Below, piece after piece: positions 36,236 through 45,581 of a DNA stretch of 64,000 bases. How positions within the stretch are numbered: position 1 is the stretch's first letter; each line of letters opens with the position of its first letter. Made by a program: the position numbers and the translations under genes. The DNA comes from CAWIHK01 sp963835935. GTDB lineage: Bacteria; Bacteroidota; Ignavibacteria; UBA10030; CAVZMI01. The DNA is taken from NCBI GenBank assembly GCA_963835935.1, contig CAWIHK010000001.1, positions 1,426,001 to 1,490,000 of the forward strand, read 5' to 3'. Below the pieces are notes generated by a model. That model saw only the letters and a list, made by a program, of their open reading frames with translations. It did not search any database and was not told where the DNA came from.

Positions 36236-36264
36236 TTGACAATGAACTAATACCAGCGTATATT
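36236..36264 (+). promoter_or_regulatory. sigma-70 type promoter of the TonB receptor operon
   Basis: TTGACA (36236-36241) and TATATT (36259-36264) with a 17-base spacer lie about 100 bases before the receptor ATG at 36361. The rest of the 360-base gap from 36002 holds only AT-rich sequence and a hydrophobic 67-codon frame (36094-36297) that the promoter cuts through. Confidence 0.65.
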
Positions 36265-36360
36265 TTTTCTGCTAATACTTTTGCACGTTTCCATTAATAT
36301 ATCGGCTGATAAATAAAGCAAAAAAATCGATCACTAATACAACTTGTGGAGATCAATATC

Positions 36361-38538
36361 ATGAAAATCCAACTAAGTGGTATTGTGCAGAGATCGTTAT
36401 TATCATTCATTTTCTTTCTCTGTTTTTTTGCGCCAACCTTCTCACAAGAACAAAATGAGCCGGAAAATTTATTTACATTGTCTCTCAAAGAGTTGATGAA
36501 TGTCGAAGTAACCACTGCCGATAAAAAAGCAGAAAAAATAAACGAAATCCCCGCATCGGTAGTGATATTAACGCGTGAAGACATTAAAACTGCAGGTTAC
36601 ACCGATCTTACGGAAATTCTGGCAAACATCCCTGGTATGTTTATTATCAATGATTACTATTTCACTCTAAGTACCGGAATGCGGGGTTTTTTCCCCGGAG
36701 CTGATGGCCGCAACATCATGATTCTTGTCAACGGTGTTAATCAGGTCTATGATATTGCCTCGGATTATCCATTAGCCAAAATTAATGTTCCGGTTGAAGC
36801 CATCGACCGGATTGAAGTTGTCAGAGGACCGATGTCGGTAATTTATGGATCCAGCGCTTTCTATGGAGTGGTAAATATTATTACAAACGAAGCGTTAATA
36901 TCGGAAGTATCGGCTTCGGCTGGTTCTCTGAAAACCGAAAAAATTTATGGAAGGTTTGCAGGCTCTCAAGAGGATTTTCATTATGTTTTTAACGGCTCTT
37001 TATATAACACGCGCGGGATTGATGAGCCGATAAACAAAATGATGAGTAATCCGTCGGCGCTGGTATCGGCCGGTATTCCGGCAGATTATACTACAGGCGG
37101 AAGGATGGAAGATAATGAAAAGTATTTAAGTCTTTCTGCCGGTTACAAATCATTCACTTTTAATTTTAGTCATAATGAGTCAGCCCGAGAAAGTTTTTAT
37201 CTTTATCCCGCGCCATCCGATGGAACACTTTGGAAATTTACAGCAACAAACATCTTCCTTGATTATAAAAAAATACTTTCAAATGATATTACTCTTGAAG
37301 GAAAATTAACTTATTCTAATAATAGAGAATGGATAAAATATGATTTTCTGTTTAAGGATTTCTACGGAGTTCAAGATGAGGAGACAGATGCATGGGAAGG
37401 AGAACTCGATCTATTCAGTAAGCTTTCAGAAAAACTTGATCTGACATCCGGCTTATCCATCCATTCTACATTAGATGCGCATAATATGTACGATCTGCCG
37501 TCGTTCGGTCCTTCATTAGAACATCAATATTCCTATCTTGATCCCGACGACAACATTGTTACACGCGCAATTTTTGCTCAGCTTGATTATCAACCATTTG
37601 ATAATTTGAAATTCGTTGCGGGAATCAGATTGGAACAAATGCCTGATTATACACTAGGAATATTGATCCCGGATGCTACAGGTTTGCATTTTATTAGTCA
37701 GGAGCAAGAATACAACAAAAACAAAGTTGCATTCATTCCAAGATTGGCGGCTATATGGTCAGTGGACGAAAAAAATGTTATAAAAATTCTTTATGGCCAG
37801 GCAATAAATCGCCCTTCGTTTTTTCAGAATACAAACAATAATCTTAATCCGTCTCTACCCATGTTACAGCCTGAATGGATCAAAACATACGAATTGAATT
37901 ATAGCGCAACTCTTTCTGAAAAAGTATTAATCAATGCCAGCCTTTTTTATAATTCGTTGGACAGTTTGATTTCCCGGACATCGAAATTTGAAAGTGGTAA
38001 GTACAATAGCTGGTTTGCGAACGGCGGGAGAATGTCCACAAGAGGTTCGGAACTGACTCTTCAATCAAAACCGATTGAAGACCTTCAAGTGGAAATAAGC
38101 ATTACATATCAGAAGACAAAAGACCTGCGAACTGGTTTCACGAATATACCGGTTGCCTACTCACCAAAGTTATTGGGCTATGGAAAAATTGCATATCGTT
38201 TTCTGCCTGCCAGACAGCAGTCGGGCTGGCCGGGCATGACAATCGCGCTGATGGGTAATTATGTCGGTGAAATGTTACCCTTCTATGATGAAACAATTTT
38301 AAATCCAGACAGCACTTATGGCGCCCGCATAGGGCATAAAGTGAATGGTTACCTGGAATTATTCTGTAACCTGCGGATCGATGATTTGTTTTATAAGGGT
38401 TATTATGTGAATGGGAAGTGCAGCAATCTCTTGAATCATGACATTTATTATCCAACAACGACAAGTAATTCGTGGGCAGACAAAGGTTATCTGGCAGCAG
38501 GCAGAACATTTCTGGTCAGCATGGGGTATGAATTTTAA
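36361..38538 (+). CDS. TonB-dependent outer-membrane receptor
   Basis: A signal peptide (from ATG 36361, MKIQLSG to PTFSQ) is followed by a plug domain with NVEVTTADKKAEKINEIPAS, YTDLTEILANIPGMF and AIDRIEVVRGPMSVIYGSSA. A 22-strand type barrel ends in an aromatic residue (FLVSMGYEF). There is no N-terminal carboxypeptidase-like domain, so this is not SusC-like. The KEL..MNVEVTTA box before the plug is the putative TonB box region. A close paralogue follows. The ligand is unknown; the adjacent YfiR/kinase pair suggests a link to signalling. Confidence 0.88.
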   Translation: MKIQLSGIVQRSLLSFIFFLCFFAPTFSQEQNEPENLFTLSLKELMNVEVTTADKKAEKINEIPASVVILTREDIKTAGYTDLTEILANIPGMFIINDYYFTLSTGMRGFFPGADGRNIMILVNGVNQVYDIASDYPLAKINVPVEAIDRIEVVRGPMSVIYGSSAFYGVVNIITNEALISEVSASAGSLKTEKIYGRFAGSQEDFHYVFNGSLYNTRGIDEPINKMMSNPSALVSAGIPADYTTGGRMEDNEKYLSLSAGYKSFTFNFSHNESARESFYLYPAPSDGTLWKFTATNIFLDYKKILSNDITLEGKLTYSNNREWIKYDFLFKDFYGVQDEETDAWEGELDLFSKLSEKLDLTSGLSIHSTLDAHNMYDLPSFGPSLEHQYSYLDPDDNIVTRAIFAQLDYQPFDNLKFVAGIRLEQMPDYTLGILIPDATGLHFISQEQEYNKNKVAFIPRLAAIWSVDEKNVIKILYGQAINRPSFFQNTNNNLNPSLPMLQPEWIKTYELNYSATLSEKVLINASLFYNSLDSLISRTSKFESGKYNSWFANGGRMSTRGSELTLQSKPIEDLQVEISITYQKTKDLRTGFTNIPVAYSPKLLGYGKIAYRFLPARQQSGWPGMTIALMGNYVGEMLPFYDETILNPDSTYGARIGHKVNGYLELFCNLRIDDLFYKGYYVNGKCSNLLNHDIYYPTTTSNSWADKGYLAAGRTFLVSMGYEF

Positions 38539-38664
38539 GATACTACTACTGTGCGAATCTGAAAAAAAATGCCGTCAGTCTAAATTGTAAAATATACAAA
38601 ATCAAACAACTAATTAATAAAATATATACTTGCTGAAAAAAGTTAATTTTCCGTGATTATTTTC

Positions 38665-38693
38665 TTGTAATCGTCTGAAGAAAATTATATCTT
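38665..38693 (+). promoter_or_regulatory. possible promoter of the second TonB receptor gene
   Basis: TTGTAA (38665-38670) and TATCTT (38688-38693) are 17 bases apart in the 248-base gap between the two receptor genes. The gap has no clear terminator. The second receptor gene starts at 38787 with GGAGAGG before it. Confidence 0.4.
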
Positions 38694-38786
38694 ATGCTCA
38701 CATTCTTTTTGCTTTAAAAATCTACGACAAGAAATATTAATAGTCATTTATTAGATGGAGACTAATGTAGATAAGTAGGAGAGGTT

Positions 38787-40967
38787 ATGAAAGATTATAT
38801 TTTCACAGACCTATTAAAAGTTATCGTTTTAGCCTCAGCATTACTATTTCTATCATCCTCAATTTCTTTTGCACAGGAGACTTATACTCCGGGAAAATTG
38901 TTTTCCATGTCTTTAAAGGAATTGATGGACGTTTCAGTCGAGGTGGAGACAGCCGGAAAAACGCCGGAACAGATAGCCGATATTCCTGCCAGTGTTGTAT
39001 TAATCCAGCGAAAAGATATTGAACGGTACGGATATTCCACTCTTGCAGAAATTCTTGAACACATTCCAGGTATGTACCCAACTAACGATTATTCGTATGA
39101 TGGAGAGAACTTTGGCGTGAGAGGATTCTGGACGGGTGTTGTGAATCGCAACATGATTATCTTGGTGAATGGAGTTAATCAGATATTTGACTATGAATCG
39201 AATTTTCCGCTGAACTCCATAAACATCCCTGTAGAAGCCATAGATCGAATTGAAGTAATTCGAGGACCAAACTCTGTTATTTATGGAACCGGCGCTTTCT
39301 TTGGCGTCATCAATATTATCACCAATGAAACCTCGGATAATGAACCCACAAGTCTAGTAACTTCTTCGATAGGCACGCAAAACACAAAAAAACTTATGGC
39401 GCGGATTTCCGGTAAAGAAAATAAATTTCAATATGTTTTGAATGCTTCGATCTATAGCACTAGCGGTATTGATCAGCCACTTGATCAAATGATGTCGGCT
39501 CCTGCAGACAGTATTTTAAAGTGGTATAATGTCAATAAATATTCCCGTACAGGCGGGAAACTAGAAAATCAAGAAAAGTATTTTGATTTTTCTGGAAAGA
39601 CAGAAGCATTCAATGTAGATTTTAGTTATGCCGAAACCGATATGAAACAATATTTACTTGCTCCTTCAGTGTCGAATGGTGGTCCTGAACATTTAGAGAA
39701 TATGAGAATAGCTTTTGGTTATGATTTTCCTCTTTCGGGAAATGTATTCTTAAAAACAAAATTCAGTTATCATAGTTCAATTGTAAAGCCACAATTTGAT
39801 ATTTATGTACCAAATTACGATATGGAACAGGAAGTAGGTAATGATGCATACGAAATCGAAATAAATGCCATGGTAAAATTAAATTCCCAACTTGATTTTA
39901 TTTCCGGTCTTTATCAACATTCTGTTTTAAAAGACTTTAACGATTTAGTTGCTCCATCATCGACAGAACCATCATTTAAACATATTATTGTGGATTTAGA
40001 TGATGGAAAAACTTTAGACATTCATGCATTTTATACTCAATTTAATTATACACCGTTAACCAACCTCAGATTAGTAGCCGGCGCGCGCATCGAACAAATG
40101 CCAAAATATACAATTCGCATGCAACTTCCTCCTGCCGAAACCCAACAACCTGCAACCATATTGAAGAACGATTATGATTATACTAAATTAGCTTTCATTC
40201 CGCGTGTTGCTGCATTATATACGATTAGTGAAAATCATATAATCAAACTACTTTATGGACAAGCAATCAATCGACCGTCATTCCAACAAAATATTGATAA
40301 TTTTTTTGGAATCCAGGGTTACCTGGAACCTGAGAAAATCCAAACTCTGGAAATTAATTATTTGGGTTCTTTTTATGAAGGTGTGACTGCGAGCATCAGC
40401 ATATTCAGAAATGGCATGAATGATCTTCTTTTGAGAAAACAAGGATTTAATCCAGATGGCACTTATTATTCATATTTTTCGACTAGCGGGGAAATGGTTA
40501 CAAATGGAACTGAAGTCACGTTGAGAGCTGAAATTGTACGAAATTTATTGATCGACGTAAGCGGAACATATCAGAATACAAAAAATCAACAGGATAAAAA
40601 TATTGATCCTGCATGTTCGCCGCACTGGTTAGGTTATGGTTCTGTTTCTTATCAATATAATGATGTAATAGGCTCGATCACTGCTCGTTATGTTGACAAA
40701 ATGAAAGCATATTGGGATCCAACAATAAAAAATTCAGATGGTACATATGGAAATCGTATCGGTAAAGACGTATTAAGTTATATAAGTGTTGGCGCAAATT
40801 TCCGTATTGAAAATCTTTTTGTGAAAGGATTATATTTTAGCGTCAGAGGAGCAAATCTGTTAAATACGAGAATATTTTACCCGACGTACACCAACAATCC
40901 GTGGGCCGATGAAGGGACAATTGGCTTGGGCAGATCGGTCATAGGAACAATAGGCTGGAAATTTTAA
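38787..40967 (+). CDS. TonB-dependent outer-membrane receptor, paralogue of the preceding gene
   Basis: The 726-residue protein shares length and plug motifs with the gene before it (KELMDVSVEVETAGKTPEQI, AIDRIEVIRGPNSVIYGTGA) and the terminal barrel strand (VIGTIGWKF). Overall the two look clearly diverged, so the duplication is not recent and they may bind different ligands. Its TAA overlaps the ATG of the YfiR-family gene by one base (TAATG), so the receptor, YfiR protein and kinase are translated as a coupled set. Confidence 0.88.
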   Translation: MKDYIFTDLLKVIVLASALLFLSSSISFAQETYTPGKLFSMSLKELMDVSVEVETAGKTPEQIADIPASVVLIQRKDIERYGYSTLAEILEHIPGMYPTNDYSYDGENFGVRGFWTGVVNRNMIILVNGVNQIFDYESNFPLNSINIPVEAIDRIEVIRGPNSVIYGTGAFFGVINIITNETSDNEPTSLVTSSIGTQNTKKLMARISGKENKFQYVLNASIYSTSGIDQPLDQMMSAPADSILKWYNVNKYSRTGGKLENQEKYFDFSGKTEAFNVDFSYAETDMKQYLLAPSVSNGGPEHLENMRIAFGYDFPLSGNVFLKTKFSYHSSIVKPQFDIYVPNYDMEQEVGNDAYEIEINAMVKLNSQLDFISGLYQHSVLKDFNDLVAPSSTEPSFKHIIVDLDDGKTLDIHAFYTQFNYTPLTNLRLVAGARIEQMPKYTIRMQLPPAETQQPATILKNDYDYTKLAFIPRVAALYTISENHIIKLLYGQAINRPSFQQNIDNFFGIQGYLEPEKIQTLEINYLGSFYEGVTASISIFRNGMNDLLLRKQGFNPDGTYYSYFSTSGEMVTNGTEVTLRAEIVRNLLIDVSGTYQNTKNQQDKNIDPACSPHWLGYGSVSYQYNDVIGSITARYVDKMKAYWDPTIKNSDGTYGNRIGKDVLSYISVGANFRIENLFVKGLYFSVRGANLLNTRIFYPTYTNNPWADEGTIGLGRSVIGTIGWKF

Positions 40968-41524
40968 TGAACAAAATAAAAGTCATAGGAAGATTATTTC
41001 TTAGTCTTGTGCTACTAGGAATACCAGAAATTATCTCCTCGCAACCTGGCGAGTATATGATGAAGGGAATTTTTCTTGAAAAATTCACACGATTCATAGA
41101 ATGGCCCGAGTCTGCGGGAATTGAGGATACTTCTAAACCATTTGTTGTGAGGGTAATTGGTAAAAATCCATTCAACGGACTTTTAGACCAACTTTATAAG
41201 AATCAAAAAATAAAAAATAAAAAAGTTCAAATTGAATACATTGATAATCCCGAGGAAATCGACGATTGTAATCTTCTGTTCATACCGAGCTCGGAGAGGG
41301 CCAGGATTTCCGAAATCCTTGAAAAAACAAAAGACAAACCGATATTGACCGTCGGTGAATCCGAACTGATTTCGGGTAAGGGTGTAATTATTAATTTACG
41401 ATTGTCTAACAGAAAAATTCGTTTTGAGATAGATGAAAAAGCTGCTCATGGATCTCAACTCTACGTGAGTCATCTGTTACTGAAAGAAGCAATCCTTATT
41501 GATACATCCGAGGATCGCAAATGA
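40967..41524 (+). CDS. YfiR-family (DUF4154) periplasmic protein
   Basis: This 185-residue protein has a signal peptide (to about residue 25) and the YfiR fold: YMMKGIFLEKFTRFIEWPES at the start and FEIDEKAAHGSQLYVSHLLL at the end. In Pseudomonas, YfiR is a periplasmic repressor of a membrane signalling enzyme. Here the gene overlaps a CHASE8-type sensor kinase by 4 bases, so it probably modulates that kinase from the periplasm. This last point is inference from context. Confidence 0.82.
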   Translation: MNKIKVIGRLFLSLVLLGIPEIISSQPGEYMMKGIFLEKFTRFIEWPESAGIEDTSKPFVVRVIGKNPFNGLLDQLYKNQKIKNKKVQIEYIDNPEEIDDCNLLFIPSSERARISEILEKTKDKPILTVGESELISGKGVIINLRLSNRKIRFEIDEKAAHGSQLYVSHLLLKEAILIDTSEDRK

Positions 41525-43410
41525 TTCATCTCCGGGACATCCCGATAAAATACAAACTCATTCTTATGGTTCTTATTGTTTCACTCTTTACAATCGGTAT
41601 TGGTTTTGCCATCATGACGATTATCAACATTCGGACATTGAAAGACGACATAACTCAGAATGCCGTTGTGAATGCGAGGTTGATCGGCGAGTATTCCGTC
41701 ACTGCATTAGCTTTCCAGGATACAACCGGAGCAAAAGAATGTTTAATCAAATTAAAGGCGATTCCGAGTATATCAAACGGTATTATTTATAACGAAAAAG
41801 GAGCCGTATTTGCCCGTTACGACAGAAACAAAGAAAATTTTATTCCTCCTCTTCCATTGAATGCAGATACAAATTTAGCTAAAAATGGCTATCTTCATGT
41901 TTTCAAACCTATCGAATACAAAGGAATTTCTTATGGAATAATTTATTTGAGAGTGTCGACAGCACTGCTCACAGAAAGACTTAATCAATCACTAATTACT
42001 GCTTTTTTCATACTGACTGGTCTCATTATCTTAAGTTATTTTCTGGCATCACAGCTACAAGGAATCATATCGAAACCGATTCTTAAATTGACAAAAGTCG
42101 TCAAAAGAATTTCTACCGAAGCGGATTTTTCGTTACGTGTTAAGAAAAAAGGATCGGACGAAATCGGGGTTTTATATGATGGCTTCAATAATATGCTTGA
42201 ACAACTTCGTACTCGAGAAATTGAGAGGACAAAAGCTGAAAGTGAAAAAGATAATTTGCAGGCACAGTTGCTTCAATCACAAAAAATGGAAGCAGTAGGA
42301 AAACTGGCCGGTGGAATTGCTCATGACTTTAATAATTTTCTGACGATAATTTCGGGATACAGTCAGTTTTTGTTGGACCGGCTCGATGCACAAACACCCG
42401 TTCGGGAATATGCTGAAAAAATCAACAAAGCTGTCGGACAAACAGCTTCTTTGACCGGACAACTTCTGGCATTGAGCCGCAAGCAGGAGCTTGAACCGCG
42501 AGTTCTGGATATAAATTCCGTGATTGTCGAGGTGCAAAAAATGTTAGGCCGTTTCCTCGGCGAAAATATAATGCTTGCCACTGTATTTGAACCCAATATA
42601 AAGCAGGTGAAAGCGGATCCTGGACAACTTAAACAAGTTATAATGAATCTTTTGGTGAATGCCCGCGATGCGATGCCGGAAGGTGGAGAAATTACACTCA
42701 TCACCGAAAATGTGGTGCTGGATAAAAAAACTGCAGCGGGTATCCTAGAAGCCAGGCCGGGTTATTTTGTCCGTCTCTCGGTTGTAGATACAGGAGTTGG
42801 GATCGACGAATCAATCAGTGATAGGATTTTTGAACCATTTTTTACTACAAAGAAGACTGGTGTTGGAACTGGTCTTGGATTATCGGTAGTATACGGAATA
42901 ATCAAGCAACACAACGGGTGGATAAATGTCGAAAGTGAAATGGGGCATGGAACTACTTTCAAGATTTATTTGCCGGCAGTCTCGGCTAGAATTGAAAGTG
43001 AAATTAGTGATAATATAGCCACGGATAGTCTTAGGGGAAACGGCAAACGAATTTTACTTGTAGAAGATGAAATGGATATCCGTCAATTTGCGTCGACCAT
43101 ATTGCGAGAAAATGGTTACGTTGTTTTTGAAGCTGCTAATGCGAAGGAAGCCAAAAGTGTATTTAAAAATGAAAATGGGAATTTTGATCTTATATTCAGC
43201 GATGTTGTTTTGCCGGATAAAACTGGAGTTCAACTAGTTGATGATCTCATTTTAAAAAAACCTGGACTTCTCGGTGTATTTTGCAGCGGTTATGTAGGTC
43301 ATGAATCACAGTGGACTGAAATAAGAGAAAAAGGATTTATGTTTTTACAAAAACCTTATACGATAACCGCGTTGCTCAAAATAATTAAAGAATGCTTGCA
43401 GAAAAATTGA
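41521..43410 (+). CDS. hybrid sensor histidine kinase with C-terminal receiver
   Basis: The 629 residues comprise TM1 at about 12-34, a CHASE8-like periplasmic domain at about 38-150, TM2 at 157-176, HAMP at 178-232, HisKA with His268 in LAGGIAHDFNNF, and HATPase_c at about 370-490 with NLLVNARDAMPEGG (N box), DTGVGID and GVGTGLGLSVVYGI. A receiver domain from about 510 to the end has phospho-acceptor Asp561 in IFSDVVLPDKTG and Lys in FLQKPYT. No DNA-binding response regulator lies beside it. Confidence 0.92.
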   Translation: MIHLRDIPIKYKLILMVLIVSLFTIGIGFAIMTIINIRTLKDDITQNAVVNARLIGEYSVTALAFQDTTGAKECLIKLKAIPSISNGIIYNEKGAVFARYDRNKENFIPPLPLNADTNLAKNGYLHVFKPIEYKGISYGIIYLRVSTALLTERLNQSLITAFFILTGLIILSYFLASQLQGIISKPILKLTKVVKRISTEADFSLRVKKKGSDEIGVLYDGFNNMLEQLRTREIERTKAESEKDNLQAQLLQSQKMEAVGKLAGGIAHDFNNFLTIISGYSQFLLDRLDAQTPVREYAEKINKAVGQTASLTGQLLALSRKQELEPRVLDINSVIVEVQKMLGRFLGENIMLATVFEPNIKQVKADPGQLKQVIMNLLVNARDAMPEGGEITLITENVVLDKKTAAGILEARPGYFVRLSVVDTGVGIDESISDRIFEPFFTTKKTGVGTGLGLSVVYGIIKQHNGWINVESEMGHGTTFKIYLPAVSARIESEISDNIATDSLRGNGKRILLVEDEMDIRQFASTILRENGYVVFEAANAKEAKSVFKNENGNFDLIFSDVVLPDKTGVQLVDDLILKKPGLLGVFCSGYVGHESQWTEIREKGFMFLQKPYTITALLKIIKECLQKN

Positions 43411-43636
43411 GTGTGATGTTATTATCACCATCCGCGACACTGGTTTCTATCCGACCTATATTAAAGGGTAAAGAATAGATTCCACCTCGATCCGAGATTA
43501 TTGTATTATTCCCAAACCAGTAATCAAAAGGAGAGATTTTTTTTTGTTTAACACTGTAGATGTGAAATTTAGATAGATGAAATCATATTTTCCGGTTATT
43601 TGCAACTCTTTTGAGCATACCGTATATTTTAGTAAT
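43411..43636. other. intergenic stretch of about 225 bases
   Basis: I see no gene, RNA or terminator here. It holds AT-rich sequence with a run of nine T at about 43541-43549. An in-frame upstream ATG for the glycosyltransferase lies at 43577, but the family match begins at 43637. Confidence 0.4.
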
Positions 43637-44674
43637 ATGGATTTAAAAAACATACTCGTCGTTCGTACGGATCGTATTGGTGATGTAATTCTCACTCTTC
43701 CGATGTTTCCTATTCTTCGTAGTCGTTTTCCCGGCGCGAAGATTACTTTTTTAGTGCGAAAATACACACGAGAGTTGGTGGAGAACCAAAAAGAGATTGA
43801 TGAAGTCGTTTCAATGGAAGATTTTTCATCACGGAAAAGTTTTCTTTCATTTCTGGCGGAAAAAAAGTTCGACGCAGTCATCGTAGGTTTCCCGAGGTTG
43901 TATTTAGCCATTTCTTTTTGGCGAACAAAAATACCACTGCGGATCGGCTCCGGTTATCGCTGGTATTCGTTTTTGTTCAATGAGCGGGTTTTCGAACATC
44001 GCAAAACTGCCGAGTATCATGAACTTGAATACAATCTTCATCTTTTGAAACCGTTGGAGTGTGAATTGCCATCACATTGTGAATTGTCGTTGCAGGTCGA
44101 TCCGATGTCTGAAAAAAGGATACAAGAATTATTTCAAGCGAATGGAATCAATAAAGATGCAGAAATTGTCGTTCTACATCCGGGGAGCGGAGGATCGGCG
44201 CGAGATTGGCTTGCAGAAAAATTTGGAGAGTTAGGCTGCATGTTGATGAAGGAAGGAATTCAAATTATTATCACCGGTGCTGCTGGCGAAGAAAAGCTTT
44301 GTAACGATGTTGCAACAAGCTCGGCAACCGGGATGCACAATTTTTGCGGTTATTTCTCTCTGCGTGATCTAACCGCTTTATACAATAACGTGAATGTAGT
44401 CGTAGCCAATTCCACCGGGCCAATTCACATTGCAGCTGCTGTCGGAACCCCTGTCGTCGGTTTCTATCCTCCGATAAGAGAATGCAGTCCTGAAAGATGG
44501 GGGCCGTACACAGAAAAAAAGAAAATCTTTGTCCCTGATAAAGATGACTGTTCTTTTTGCAAAGGCTCAAAGTGCAAAGGTTCAGAATGTATGAATCAAA
44601 TTTCTACAAGTGAAGCTAAACATGCTGTACTTGCTCTCATCCAAGAGTATTCCAAGAAGGCAGTAACTAAATGA
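43637..44674 (+). CDS. glycosyltransferase family 9 (heptosyltransferase-like)
   Basis: From ATG 43637 the protein starts MDLKNILVVRTDRIGDVILT, the usual GT9 N-terminus; an upstream ATG at 43577 would add 20 unmatched residues. The nucleotide-sugar domain has VVLHPGSGGSARDWLAEKFG and the C-terminal VVANSTGPIHIAAAVGTPVV. Such enzymes add a heptose or other sugar in lipopolysaccharide core synthesis. A Cys-rich C-terminal stretch (DDCSFCKGSKCKGSEC) is common in this family. The stop overlaps the next gene by 4 bases. Confidence 0.87.
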   Translation: MDLKNILVVRTDRIGDVILTLPMFPILRSRFPGAKITFLVRKYTRELVENQKEIDEVVSMEDFSSRKSFLSFLAEKKFDAVIVGFPRLYLAISFWRTKIPLRIGSGYRWYSFLFNERVFEHRKTAEYHELEYNLHLLKPLECELPSHCELSLQVDPMSEKRIQELFQANGINKDAEIVVLHPGSGGSARDWLAEKFGELGCMLMKEGIQIIITGAAGEEKLCNDVATSSATGMHNFCGYFSLRDLTALYNNVNVVVANSTGPIHIAAAVGTPVVGFYPPIRECSPERWGPYTEKKKIFVPDKDDCSFCKGSKCKGSECMNQISTSEAKHAVLALIQEYSKKAVTK

Positions 44675-45576
44675 AGGTCAAACAATCTCACACACTATTA
44701 TTAATCTTTATTATTGGTTTGTCATTCGCGGCAGTTTGTTCCTCTATCGCGCAAACGGATACAAAGTCGTCAGATGATTCTATAGCTCAAACTAATAAAA
44801 AGACATCAGATGATTCTATAGCTCAAACTAATAAAAAGTCATCAGATGATTCTATCGATTATAACCCTCAAAAAATTCATAACCTTGCTTTCGGAGTTGG
44901 TGAACGTTTGGTGTTTGATGTTAGCTATGGAATCATTACTGCCGGCGAGGCGATTCTCTCAATTCCTGAAATTGACGAAATCAGGGGCCGTAAAACATTA
45001 AAAGTAGTATTCGAGGTAAACTCTTTGCCTTTTTTTTCCTGGATATATAAAGTCCGTGATCAATACCAGACGTATTTAGATATTGAAGGAATTTATCCAT
45101 GGCGGTTCGAGCAACATATCCGCGAAGGAAGTTATAAAAGAGATTTCACCGCTGAATTTGACCATCGGCAGCTGAAGGCGTTCACCAGCGAAGGAGACTA
45201 TCCAATACCACGATACGTGCATGATATACTCTCAGCATTTTATTTTGCCAGGACAATCAATTATGATAGTATGCGGGTTGGTTTTAAAATTCCACTCCAA
45301 AATTTTTACAAAGATAAAACTTATCCGCTTGATGTGAAGTATCTAGGACGTCAACAAATAAAAGTCGACGCAGGGACATTTAAAACTATAATTGTCGAAC
45401 CACTAATAAAAGAAGGCGGATTGTTTAAAAGCGATGGACGGATTGTTTTATGGATAACAGACGATGATCAAAAAATACCTGTCAAAGTGAGCACTAAAGT
45501 TCCGATTGGTACGATAGATGTTGAATTACGCGAATATTCCGGACTGCAAGGTCCTATCAAAGCAAAAATAGAGTGA
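44671..45576 (+). CDS. DUF3108 envelope protein with N-terminal tandem repeat
   Basis: The 301-residue exported protein has a signal peptide (to about residue 28), a low-complexity linker of three 12-residue repeats (SIAQTNKKSSDD pattern), and a DUF3108 domain from about residue 75: GERLVFDVSYGIITAGEAIL, WRFEQHIREGSYKRDFTAEF, and RIVLWITDDDQKIPVKVSTK. DUF3108 proteins are periplasmic beta-rich proteins of unknown role. It is coupled to the GT9 gene, hinting at an envelope function. Confidence 0.8.
   Translation: MKVKQSHTLLLIFIIGLSFAAVCSSIAQTDTKSSDDSIAQTNKKTSDDSIAQTNKKSSDDSIDYNPQKIHNLAFGVGERLVFDVSYGIITAGEAILSIPEIDEIRGRKTLKVVFEVNSLPFFSWIYKVRDQYQTYLDIEGIYPWRFEQHIREGSYKRDFTAEFDHRQLKAFTSEGDYPIPRYVHDILSAFYFARTINYDSMRVGFKIPLQNFYKDKTYPLDVKYLGRQQIKVDAGTFKTIIVEPLIKEGGLFKSDGRIVLWITDDDQKIPVKVSTKVPIGTIDVELREYSGLQGPIKAKIE
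44743..44850 (+). repeat. three tandem 36-bp repeats inside the DUF3108 gene
   Basis: The unit begins TCTATAGCTCAAACTAATAA and repeats at 44743, 44779 and 44815, keeping frame. Units 2 and 3 differ at one position; unit 1 is more diverged (TCTATCGCGCAAACGGATAC). A partial fourth TCTATCGAT follows. This suggests recent slippage expansion of a linker. Confidence 0.92.
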
Positions 45577-45581
45577 TCCTT

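Noticed and set aside
36094..36297. A 67-codon hydrophobic plus-strand frame before the TonB receptor
   Set aside because: A strong promoter (36236-36264) lies inside it, it has no ribosome-binding site, and its composition follows the AT-rich intergenic DNA.
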